Virus record (IMG/VR): IMGVR_UViG_3300032163_000115
Location: 1 to 21,684 of that record
Source of the DNA: a virus
DNA: 21,684 nucleotides
Strand: one strand, 5' to 3'
The translations under genes were made by a program, and so were the position numbers. This document shows, piece by piece, positions 1-5,790 of the stretch. Numbering within the stretch: position 1 is the first letter of the stretch; each line of letters opens with the position of its first letter. Under the pieces are notes generated by a model. The model made no database searches. It was not told where the DNA came from and worked only from the letters and a program-made list of their open reading frames with translations.

Positions 1-31
1 ACCAGCATCCGTATGTCTCGTAGCACCAGTG

Positions 32-265
32 TTAAAGTTTCTCATACTCGTCGAAGACGATTGTATCTTTGCTGCTTGTGAGCTTTTCTTTACGGTGTGT
101 TGCTTTGCCATGTGGTTTTACTCCTAATGATTTGAGTTGTGAACGCACGCAGAATCCAACAGCATTCAACTGACGTATAGCGGTATTCATGTCAAATGGA
201 ATGCTACGCTTGCTAAAACTGGATACGTGCAATCCAGTCTTGTCATACACTTTAATCATATCCAT
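32..265 (-). CDS. small hypothetical protein, 77 aa
   Basis: I do not recognise this protein. The chosen start is the ATG at 265, which shares its A with the TAA stop of the upstream gene (TAATG), with a GGAGAG ribosome site about 8 bases before it. Longer in-frame starts lie inside the upstream gene and lack such a site. The product begins MDMIKVYDKTG, has a Lys/His-rich stretch around residues 50-60 and an acidic end (FDEYEKL). It is the last complete gene of the leftward operon containing the Sak4-like and Cas4-like genes, so co-expression with them is likely. The stop is at 34-32, only 31 bases from the window edge. No domain, signal peptide or membrane segment is visible. Confidence 0.7.
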   Translation of the reverse strand: MDMIKVYDKTGLHVSSFSKRSIPFDMNTAIRQLNAVGFCVRSQLKSLGVKPHGKATHRKEKLTSSKDTIVFDEYEKL

Positions 266-1167
266 TATAGTAATCTCTCCGCGTCGGTTACATATGTCAG
301 CATTTCTCGCGCCTCTATTGCGCTCAACAGGTTCGTGCCGCTGCGACCTTGCTCCTGTCGTGTTGCGCACAGGTCGGCGCATACGCTGAACGGCACAGGC
401 CAGCCTAGAAAACGCTGCACCATCACGTCCATTGTTGTAGCAGTAGCCACAGGCGTAGGAGTATCAGGTGCCGCAGACACAGTGTTCCGTTTGCGACGGT
501 CAATGCAGGAACGAGCGTCGTAAACGAATAGTACTTCCTCTTCCTCGCGCCGTTGTGCTGTCCTCCGCTCAACAGGTGCCGCAGACACAGGAGATTCCGT
601 CCGGTCTGTGGTGGGACTCAGCGGCGGCTTGTTAGCCGAACGCGCGAGTTGCCCACGATCCCTTTCAGATACTTCGTTACCCTGTGCTGCGGCATTCTTC
701 GCGTCGTGCGCTGCGAGGCATTGGCGAGCGTTGGCAAGATTGCGACGGTCAGCATTGCGCTCGTCTCGAAAACCTATTCTTAAAGTCCGTACAACGCGCC
801 TCTGCGCCACCCTGCGATCCGGCTTGACAAGGGCTATTACCGCGCTGAACGGATAGGATGATTGATCGTCAGTCGCGTGATACCAAATGCGCCTGCATAC
901 GGCGGCAAGGACAGGAACATTCGGCCCTTCAATTACTGGCGCGATTGTGTCGAAGAACGTCGTATTGTTATCCAACCAATACAGCAACCTCACATTCTCC
1001 TCCCGCAACTGGTGCAGGGCGGTGGCGAGTTTCTCAATGTCAGCAAGTTTCACCTTGCGAGCAGGATGAACCCGCATCGCGCCATCCTCCACGATGCAAT
1101 GCGAGGCGTTCAGCATGGACGCAATCAGCCCGGCGATCTCGGTGTCGGTGAGGGTGTGGGTGGTCAT
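265..1167 (-). CDS. hypothetical phage protein with disordered Arg-rich centre, 300 aa
   Basis: Function unknown. Residues 1-110 look folded and partly helical (for example ADIEKLATALHQLREENVRL). Residues 115-235 look disordered and contain repeated basic pieces (DRRVAQRR, ERRTAQRR, DRRKRN) and two VSAAP stretches. The last ~55 residues (VMVQRFLGWPVP, then GTNLLSAIEAREML) resemble a C-terminal motif I recall from many small phage proteins of unknown function, in which a QRFL.W.LP stretch is followed by a GTNLL..EAR..L stretch. That resemblance is from memory. The start ATG overlaps the stop of the ATPase gene by 4 bases (ATGA), showing translational coupling. The gene is visibly more GC-rich than the nuclease and ATPase genes beside it. 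A tether or adaptor between proteins or nucleic acid is possible but unproven. Confidence 0.75.
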   Translation of the reverse strand: MTTHTLTDTEIAGLIASMLNASHCIVEDGAMRVHPARKVKLADIEKLATALHQLREENVRLLYWLDNNTTFFDTIAPVIEGPNVPVLAAVCRRIWYHATDDQSSYPFSAVIALVKPDRRVAQRRVVRTLRIGFRDERNADRRNLANARQCLAAHDAKNAAAQGNEVSERDRGQLARSANKPPLSPTTDRTESPVSAAPVERRTAQRREEEEVLFVYDARSCIDRRKRNTVSAAPDTPTPVATATTMDVMVQRFLGWPVPFSVCADLCATRQEQGRSGTNLLSAIEAREMLTYVTDAERLL

Positions 1168-2021
1168 TTCACTACTCCTATGTTCTTGGCTGCCTGCATC
1201 GCGGGAGTTATGCTCACTACCGGCGCGGTTGCCTGCGGAAACAACTCAGGTTTAAATATAGCAAGGAGTGATGGATTCTCTACATTCTCAATCGCTATAT
1301 TTGTCCGACTTCCAGTTACCATATTCATACCAAATGTGGTAGCTGATCCAAATGTGTGTTTACGATTCTTAACCTCGCAATACACTACATGATCGAAATA
1401 CTTGGCAGTGTGCCGAGATGAATTAGAAGAGCCTCCAACTGGTACCAACTTCTGCTTTCCATCTTCCATCTTTACTTCTTCCTCGTGGGTAATAACTACT
1501 ACTGAGTATTGAGCAGCATGCACTTGGGAGAGGAACTTATCCATCAGCACTCGCAGATACCCCCAATCACTATACTCCAGCTTGTAATCTTCCGGCTGAT
1601 TTTTAGTGATGTGGCTGATGCAACTGTTAACAAACTGAGTTAGTGAATCAAACACCACTATGGTATCCGCACCCAATTCATTCAGAGCCACACGGTCTTG
1701 CGCACCATTATCTTTTTTACACATTGCGCAGGTAACTTTGCCGTGGAGTCTACAGATTTCAACTGGCGTTCCTTTAATGACTTTAAGCCAGGTTTCTGCT
1801 GCGATTGGGTACACTCTGGAATCGGGAACAGATATAATGTTGATTCGTTCCTGCCACTCTGGTTTAAGTTTGGTGAGGACACTCCATCCTTGCTCATTAT
1901 CAAACCACAGCAAATTGAAATGCTCGCTAAGCTTAGCAGCAAGCTCAGATTTACCTGTCTTTGGTGGTCCATATACCAGTACCCGCTGAGTGAGTGAGAG
2001 TTTCTTCTCTGTAAGTTTCAT
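1164..2021 (-). CDS. Sak4-like RecA-fold ATPase (AAA family) with zinc-finger-like insertion
   Basis: Predicted phage recombination ATPase of the Sak4/AAA_24 type, a shortened RecA fold proposed in other phages to act in single-strand annealing or strand exchange. Visible motifs: Walker A GPPKTGKS at residues 18-25, Walker B IVVFDS at 121-126, and a strand ending VVVITHE near 174-180 typical of the RecA core. Between Walker A and B lies C90-x2-H93-x4-C98-x2-C101, a likely zinc-binding loop. The length (285 aa) fits the family. It overlaps the Cas4-like gene upstream and the 300-aa gene downstream by 4 bases each, so the three are translated as a unit. Nuclease-plus-annealase pairs are common in phages. 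ATPase assignment is firm; the exact recombination role is inferred from family and neighbours. Confidence 0.88.
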   Translation of the reverse strand: MKLTEKKLSLTQRVLVYGPPKTGKSELAAKLSEHFNLLWFDNEQGWSVLTKLKPEWQERINIISVPDSRVYPIAAETWLKVIKGTPVEICRLHGKVTCAMCKKDNGAQDRVALNELGADTIVVFDSLTQFVNSCISHITKNQPEDYKLEYSDWGYLRVLMDKFLSQVHAAQYSVVVITHEEEVKMEDGKQKLVPVGGSSNSSRHTAKYFDHVVYCEVKNRKHTFGSATTFGMNMVTGSRTNIAIENVENPSLLAIFKPELFPQATAPVVSITPAMQAAKNIGVVK

Positions 2022-3019
2022 AGCACCGTGTCTCCGAGCTGCGCTGAGTTTGGCGCGGTTCCCTTCGGAACCATCACCTCTGTTTGTGTGTCATGTTTAC
2101 TGATCTGTGCATTTATCAGATCTGCTAGTGTCAATTCGATTGCAAATTCCTCCGCCTTCGCCGCGGTTGCATCATACGGTTTGACTAAATGGTGAGTGGA
2201 GAGAGTGCATACATTGAGATACTCACACTCCCTGAAAAAACTGTAACAGCTCTCGCCTCGCATGGGATATACCTGAACTCCTGCGTACATCTTAATTGTA
2301 TCAATGTCTAGGAGGAGTTCCTGAATCCACAAGGCACGCTGAAGATAAGATTTGGTGAATGTAAGAATCTCATACTCCATTGCTTTGGTTAGGAACACTA
2401 GGTACAAGACTTCATAGCTAGATAGTTCCGGAAATAGAACGTCCAATACAACGGAGTATCCGATAGCTTGCGACGAATTTTTAAACGTCGCTGGGTTAAG
2501 GCTTGCAGCGCTGCTAGTCTTGCACTCCAGTACCAATACCGCTCCTGTATGCCTGTGACGTAACACGACGTCAACAAATCCTCTGAATCGAAATCCATCA
2601 GGGAAAGAGATTCTGAATCCGAGTTCAATTGCGGGAGTTCCGTTATAATAAACAAGATCGTAGTCTCCAAGAAATCCGTTATCACGCATATGAATGAGTC
2701 GCTGTACTGCGCTCATAGCAACCCAGAAAGATTTGTTTTGTTTCCGATTCTCGTCCATTATATCAGCGTGCCAACCAAGAAACATACGGAGAATGATACG
2801 CTCGTAGCTGAGTCCTTGGAATACTGCTGCTATTCCATCTCCCACTACATGACCAAAGGCGAATGTGAGATTCTGGGTGCCATCACCATCAGTATCAGCA
2901 GCCTCAGAGCCCAAGCGATACAGCTGAAACTTCCTCGGACAGGAATGTAGCGTTCCTAGAGAGGAGTAACTGAGATTTAGGATGCGCGGGTCTATTGATG
3001 GTACTGGTGAATCGTTCAT
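2018..3019 (-). CDS. Cas4/RecB-like PD-(D/E)XK nuclease with Fe-S-type cysteines
   Basis: Predicted exonuclease of the PD-(D/E)XK superfamily (Cas4/AddB-like), expected to resect or process DNA ends in phage recombination or replication. Visible: an N-terminal SYSSLGTLHSCPRKF motif (residues 18-31) as in Cas4/RecB nucleases, a His at 57, the catalytic core D150 then E165-C-K167, and a QxxxY motif at Q184-Y188. Cysteines C27, C258, C265 and C271 (C-x6-C-x5-C at the C-terminal side) match the arrangement that holds a 4Fe-4S cluster in Cas4 and AddB; the 6-residue gap is wider than the usual 2. The start ATG at 3019 has TTGGAG about 7 bases upstream. There are no CRISPR arrays or cas1/cas2 nearby, so a phage recombination role is favoured over CRISPR adaptation. 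Confidence 0.88.
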   Translation of the reverse strand: MNDSPVPSIDPRILNLSYSSLGTLHSCPRKFQLYRLGSEAADTDGDGTQNLTFAFGHVVGDGIAAVFQGLSYERIILRMFLGWHADIMDENRKQNKSFWVAMSAVQRLIHMRDNGFLGDYDLVYYNGTPAIELGFRISFPDGFRFRGFVDVVLRHRHTGAVLVLECKTSSAASLNPATFKNSSQAIGYSVVLDVLFPELSSYEVLYLVFLTKAMEYEILTFTKSYLQRALWIQELLLDIDTIKMYAGVQVYPMRGESCYSFFRECEYLNVCTLSTHHLVKPYDATAAKAEEFAIELTLADLINAQISKHDTQTEVMVPKGTAPNSAQLGDTVL

Positions 3020-3254
3020 TGAATCGCTCCAATTGGAGAATCGCTGCGAATATGTGCTCTCGTGAACAGTTACTCAGGTGAGAGAGATACGTTAGTTCGT
3101 GCTGGTTAGCCCAGAACGGAATCACACTCACTGGTTCTGGAAGTATGTATGGATGGAGATACCATGCTAATTGGTGTGTTCCACGCCTACCACCAGCATA
3201 ATACAGGAACACAAAAACCCACAACGGAGTGGGCTCGTTAGAGAATGGTTCCAT
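2904..3254 (-). CDS. possible overlapping hypothetical protein, 116 aa
   Basis: An open frame fills the 236-base gap between the nuclease gene and the next gene upstream, then runs 116 bases into the nuclease gene in another frame. Its ATG at 3254 is one base after the stop of the 87-aa gene (TGAGATG), suggesting coupling by reinitiation. The ribosome site is weak. The first ~80 residues look protein-like (PLWVFVFLYYAGGRRGT, then HQLAWYLHPYILPEP); the last third lies over the nuclease start and could be incidental. Without it, this operon would have an unusually large gap. I do not recognise the family. It may be a real gene with a long overlap or a chance frame. Confidence 0.45.
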   Translation of the reverse strand: MEPFSNEPTPLWVFVFLYYAGGRRGTHQLAWYLHPYILPEPVSVIPFWANQHELTYLSHLSNCSREHIFAAILQLERFNERFTSTINRPAHPKSQLLLSRNATFLSEEVSAVSLGL

Positions 3255-3255
3255 C

Positions 3256-3519
3256 TCATAAATCTGCTACAGTAATGGACTTCATTGATTTCTTGGCTGG
3301 TGAGGAGGCAATGGATGTTGCAATGATATTCATTTGCATACGATCCAACCCACTCACTAGTATTCCTATTTCCTCCTCGCTCAACAGAGTTACAATGTCT
3401 GGATCAGCCGCTAATTTTTTATGTATGGTGCGGAGAAGTACAGGCAGTTGAGGATGATTTGATAAGATGGATGCTTGAAGCGAGAGCACAGATTCACGGA
3501 GTTGCTCAGCAGGAGTCAT
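3256..3519 (-). CDS. conserved-looking phage protein, 87 aa
   Basis: Start chosen at the ATG at 3519: it has GGAG seven bases upstream and lies 4 bases after the stop of the preceding gene. A TTG five codons earlier has no comparable site. The product, beginning MTPAEQLRESVLSLQ, is mostly helical, with the pattern HPQLPVLLRTIHKKLAADP then VTLLSEEEIGILVSGL. I recall similar short helical proteins beside Cas4-like nuclease and Sak4-like ATPase genes in other phages, but the function is unknown. The order (this gene, overlapping ORF, nuclease, ATPase) suggests a recombination accessory protein, which is inference from context only. Confidence 0.8.
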   Translation of the reverse strand: MTPAEQLRESVLSLQASILSNHPQLPVLLRTIHKKLAADPDIVTLLSEEEIGILVSGLDRMQMNIIATSIASSPAKKSMKSITVADL

Positions 3520-3523
3520 GGCA

Positions 3524-3763
3524 TTACTCCACAACTAATTCTTTTTGCTGTGCAATCCAACGAGAGACGGTGATTTTGTCATTGCGTGAATTGAGTGGAT
3601 CGCGTGTGATAACTTCAACCTGTGAAAATGGAAACCAACAACTCTTGCTTTCTCCATCCTGGGTGTGATCACCAAGTACAGTAAATTCAATGGCTCGTGC
3701 GGTTTCATGACCAGCAGTACCAGTGAATGTAATACAATCTTTTTCGGTACGCGATTGTGACAT
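3524..3763 (-). CDS. small hypothetical protein, 79 aa
   Basis: Start ATG at 3763 lies two bases after the TAA stop of the upstream gene, with GGAG about 11 bases before it. The product alternates short beta-type stretches (CITFTGT, RAIEFTVLGD, CWFPFSQVEVITRD, KITVSRWIAQQKEL), consistent with a small beta fold. No catalytic motif, signal peptide or membrane segment is evident. It sits in the compact minus-strand operon upstream of the Cas4-like and Sak4-like genes and its stop is followed closely by the next start, so it is probably expressed with them. Family not recognised. Confidence 0.72.
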   Translation of the reverse strand: MSQSRTEKDCITFTGTAGHETARAIEFTVLGDHTQDGESKSCWFPFSQVEVITRDPLNSRNDKITVSRWIAQQKELVVE

Positions 3764-3765
3764 GG

Positions 3766-4005
3766 TTACAGGCTCTCCAGTATGCGATTAATGATGAGTC
3801 GGAACTGCAATCGTGATCCATGGGATTCGTACTCAAGGCGAGGAGATTTAGATTCTTCAGCCATGAGTACTTTGTATCCTAAATCAAGATTCTTTTCTTT
3901 GATTACTGCACGAATAATACGGCGGTGAAAAGGCACCGGAGTTGCAATAGTTGCGCGCCCGTGTGCCTTTAATTGTTCCCAGATTGGTGCGTATTTTCGT
4001 GCCAT
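3766..4005 (-). CDS. small basic hypothetical protein, 79 aa
   Basis: The likely start is ATG at 4005; a GTG directly before it (4008) is an alternative. The product starts MARKYAPIWEQLK and is Lys/Arg-rich in its first half (HRRIIRAVIKEKNLDLGYK), compatible with nucleic-acid contact, though no defined motif is present. There is no clear Shine-Dalgarno directly upstream. Instead an AGGAG-bearing hairpin and a 10-codon ORF (see 4013-4064) precede it, so translation may depend on that leader. It is the first well-supported gene after a ~340-base weakly coding stretch. Family not recognised. Confidence 0.7.
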   Translation of the reverse strand: MARKYAPIWEQLKAHGRATIATPVPFHRRIIRAVIKEKNLDLGYKVLMAEESKSPRLEYESHGSRLQFRLIINRILESL

Positions 4006-4012
4006 CACATTT

Positions 4013-4064
4013 TTATTGTATGTTGCTGTAAGAATATCTACTCATGTAGGATTTCTCCTACACG
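4013..4064 (-). promoter_or_regulatory. leader hairpin with embedded ribosome site and 10-codon ORF
   Basis: On the minus strand CGTGTAGGA and TCCTACATG (4064-4043) can form a 9-pair stem (one G-U) closed by a GAAA loop. The 5' arm contains AGGAG and the 3' arm ends in ATG, nine bases further on, so the same hairpin could hide both ribosome site and start. That ATG opens a 10-codon frame (MSRYSYSNIQ) stopping at 4013, eight bases before the next gene's start. No U-run follows, so it is not a classic terminator. This may be a translational leader controlling the 79-aa gene; alternatively it is a chance stem. Confidence 0.4.
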
Positions 4065-4165
4065 GCTAGATACTCAACGATCCTCGGATGGGTAGGGATA
4101 ATGTCCCAGCACCTGTAACCATGTAAGTACTTCACTTGCATATGCAGTACTGCTGCTAATGCCAT
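4058..4165 (-). CDS. candidate tiny protein, 35 aa
   Basis: A short frame starting ATG at 4165 (a GTG at 4168 is possible) reads MALAAVLHMQVKYLHGY and ends HPRIVEYLAV. Its TAG stop lies inside the AGGAG ribosome site of the leader that follows, a common phage arrangement. The frame stays open about 14 codons further upstream, though no good start is seen there. A different frame over the same stretch (4208-4074, 44 aa, beginning MNAMDMYSRVSRPGDG) is a competing reading. Part of the sequence recurs in degraded form at 4241-4330. No recognised family; only weak evidence for translation. Confidence 0.3.
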   Translation of the reverse strand: MALAAVLHMQVKYLHGYRCWDIIPTHPRIVEYLAV

Positions 4166-4240
4166 CACCAGGTCGCGACACTCTTGAATACATATCCATA
4201 GCGTTCATCAGATCAGACTTTCACGAGCCAATCCTTCACG

Positions 4241-4330
4241 CTACGGCTAGGTACTCATCACATACGCCCGTAGGCACTGTGACATATAGTAACTTCCAAC
4301 TGCACATCCAGAGTCTATGCGGTAACTCAC
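4241..4330 (-). repeat. degenerate second copy of the 4058-4165 sequence
   Basis: On the minus strand this stretch runs parallel to 4058-4150. GATGAGTACCTAGCCGTAG (4259-4241) matches GTTGAGTATCTAGCCGTGTAG (4078-4058), and the segment around 4277-4310 resembles that at 4113-4145. In both the reading frame ends EYLAV. Copy B has gaps and an early stop, so it looks like a decayed partial duplication. The whole span 4006-4349 holds no well-supported gene beyond these fragments. Confidence 0.4.
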
Positions 4331-4349
4331 GTGATGCTGATTGGCCTAA

Positions 4350-4748
4350 CTACCCTGCACTGGGTTCAGTAATGTCACGCTCCTGTCCATACCATGCGCG
4401 TAACATCTTTGTAAATTTGGCTTGCGGTACTTTGAGATGTCCGTTACCATTTTCAACTTGTAAATTCTTATATACGAATACATCATCTCCCCAATGTTTA
4501 ATTGCTTTGTTTCCTGCGTGGTAAATATTCTCCGCAGTAAAACTGGTGATGAGGTTCAACTGTTGGTGAATTGCGTAAAATACTTGGAGTTGCGGATAAG
4601 GAATCCGCGGAGTTACTGTAAGCTGGCAGTAAGGAATCATTGCGTCTGTTAATGTATTACGTACCAGGTGCGCTATTTTTGTACCCGCATCTTTCACAGA
4701 CATAGTTTCTGGTGCATTCGTTACAAATGACACAGTGAATGAATACAT
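4350..4748 (-). CDS. hypothetical protein, 132 aa
   Basis: ATG at 4748 is preceded by CTGGAGAC about 10 bases upstream, a good ribosome site. The product (MYSFTVSFVTNAPETM onward) looks like a compact mixed alpha/beta protein: a beta start, a helix around residues 18-36, and a C-terminal half containing HWGDDVFVYKNLQVENGNG then KFTKMLRAWYGQERD. No motif that I recognise and no membrane segment. It is the first gene leftward of the terminator at 4877-4916, so it either has its own unseen promoter or is reached by read-through. Three 12-base tandem repeats lie just upstream of its ribosome site. Confidence 0.72.
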   Translation of the reverse strand: MYSFTVSFVTNAPETMSVKDAGTKIAHLVRNTLTDAMIPYCQLTVTPRIPYPQLQVFYAIHQQLNLITSFTAENIYHAGNKAIKHWGDDVFVYKNLQVENGNGHLKVPQAKFTKMLRAWYGQERDITEPSAG

Positions 4749-4766
4749 GATGTTATGTCTCCAGTT

Positions 4767-4802
4767 GATGAGATGGTGGATGAGATGGTAGATGAGATGG
4801 TG
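4767..4802. repeat. three 12-bp tandem repeats in a 5' leader
   Basis: GATGAGATGGTG, GATGAGATGGTA and GATGAGATGGTG stand head to tail with no gap (plus-strand reading). On the transcribed strand these read CACCATCTCATC. They lie 19 bases upstream of the 132-aa gene's start, between it and the terminator. A copy-number-variable leader or protein-binding site is possible; slippage origin is equally likely. Confidence 0.8.
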
Positions 4803-4876
4803 TTGTGACCTATAAGCTCAATGCTATCTCGTTATGCCTAACGCGTAGTGAAAGAGCCGCAGCCACAACACCAAAG

Positions 4877-4916
4877 AAAACACACTCCCAACCTGTAACA
4901 TTGGGCTGGGAATGTG
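4877..4916 (-). terminator. intrinsic terminator after the 237-aa gene
   Basis: On the minus strand CACATTCCCAGCC and GGTTGGGAGTGTG form a 13-pair stem (two G-U) with a 10-base loop, followed at once by TTTTCTTT. It lies 21 bases beyond the stop of the 237-aa gene and should end the transcript from the 5734-5762 promoter, isolating that gene from the recombination operon. Confidence 0.85.
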
Positions 4917-4937
4917 CAGACTTTGGTGCTTTGGTGC

Positions 4938-5651
4938 TTACAGGTTTGCCAGGAGTGCAGCTTCGTCCATGTTCAGGAGCGAATCTGCCTTGTCCATCAG
5001 AAACTGCACACACTCTGTAAACGATTCTGCTTGCGGAGAATTCGCAGTGTACAGTCCCAGTTGCGCTGAAAGCAACTTGAGAACCGGCTTGTTGGTCTTG
5101 ACTTGGTTAAACTTGTTGAGGAGAATCTTCGCAGCATTGCCGATCTGCTCTGCCGTCTTGCCAGTAACACCAGGCATGACTGCAATGTAGTCTTTGCTAA
5201 ATTCTTCCCACACTTCTTTGCTGATACCACCACCGCGACGCTCTGCTTTCGGCAGTGCAGCGATAGCTTCCCACGCAAGAGATTCCAGCGGAAAATTCTC
5301 TTGTGTGATGTTTTCATTGTCGTTGATGATTTCACGAGCGCGTGCAATAACCATGTCACGCACAACTTCTACCAACAGCTCCAATGCCTTACCACCAGTT
5401 TCGATGGATTTAACAATACCCTCAACACTGGGAACAGGAATGCTCAGTGCAACGGTAGGACGTTTGGTTTCGACTTTGGTGGTTTCATCTTTCACGGTTT
5501 TGAAGTGAAATTTCACATCAATGACATCAATCGTGTTGTCGAAGTTAGCCTTGATACTGGCGTGAACAGCAGCAGTTTCAGCGTCGATCTGCTCTTTGGT
5601 TTTTGCGGGAATAGCGGCGATGGTTGCAGAAACTTGATTGGCGGTATCCAT
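4938..5651 (-). CDS. hypothetical early protein, 237 aa, possible DNA-binding role
   Basis: Function not recognised. The first third includes a beta-like region (IDVIDVKFHFKTV, then PTVALSIPVPS); residues ~85-235 are mainly helical and end in a moderately acidic tail (MDKADSLLNMDEAALLANL). ATG at 5651 is preceded by AGGAGT. The gene is a single-gene transcription unit: a consensus-like sigma-70 promoter at 5734-5762, a leader with a predicted pseudoknot, and a strong terminator just after the stop. That wiring suggests an abundant, individually controlled protein. The helical part resembles in layout the 221-aa product of 11017-11682, so the two may be distant paralogs. A single-strand DNA-binding role is suggested only by the T4-gene-32-like leader and replication neighbourhood. 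Confidence 0.8.
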   Translation of the reverse strand: MDTANQVSATIAAIPAKTKEQIDAETAAVHASIKANFDNTIDVIDVKFHFKTVKDETTKVETKRPTVALSIPVPSVEGIVKSIETGGKALELLVEVVRDMVIARAREIINDNENITQENFPLESLAWEAIAALPKAERRGGGISKEVWEEFSKDYIAVMPGVTGKTAEQIGNAAKILLNKFNQVKTNKPVLKLLSAQLGLYTANSPQAESFTECVQFLMDKADSLLNMDEAALLANL

Positions 5652-5696
5652 GATGGATTTAAACTCCTGAGTGGTTGAAATGCTGTTGATTGATTT

Positions 5697-5729
5697 GACG
5701 CATTTTTATCGGATGCGTCTCAACCGATA
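5697..5729 (-). promoter_or_regulatory. predicted H-type RNA pseudoknot in the leader of the 237-aa gene
   Basis: Read as RNA on the minus strand: stem 1 UAUCGG (5729-5724) with CCGAUA (5712-5707), 6 pairs; stem 2 GACGCAU (5719-5713) with AUGCGUC (5703-5697), 7 pairs. Loops are UUGA (4), none, and AAA (3). The stems interleave, giving an H-type pseudoknot with 26 of 33 bases in Watson-Crick pairs and an A-only third loop. It starts at or next to the predicted transcription start and ends 45 bases before the ATG, with an A/U-rich, apparently unpaired stretch and the AGGAGT ribosome site between. The same bases could instead be DNA operator dyads. Confidence 0.6.
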
Positions 5730-5733
5730 GATC

Positions 5734-5762
5734 ATTGTCCCACAAAAGCGGGTTCGAGTCAA
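5734..5762 (-). promoter_or_regulatory. sigma-70-type promoter
   Basis: Minus-strand TTGACT (5762-5757), 17-base spacer, GACAAT (5739-5734). The predicted start is near 5727-5729, at the 5' edge of the pseudoknot, so transcripts should carry a leader of about 77 bases. It lies in the gap between the helicase gene's stop and the 237-aa gene, with no terminator between, so helicase transcripts may also read through. Confidence 0.75.
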
Positions 5763-5790
5763 GCCCCATTTTTTAATAGTTACAGTTGTG

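Noticed and set aside
1-31. Start of another minus-strand gene (ATG at 8)
   Set aside because: Only a few bases are in the window and no clear ribosome site is present.
4159-4524. 121-codon plus-strand open frame
   Set aside because: Lies antisense over the 132-aa gene and the small-ORF region, with no ribosome site; surrounding genes are all on the minus strand.
5751-5760. GGTTCGAGTC, like a tRNA T-loop
   Set aside because: Flanking bases cannot form the T-stem or a cloverleaf; on the other strand the sequence is the promoter at 5734-5762.
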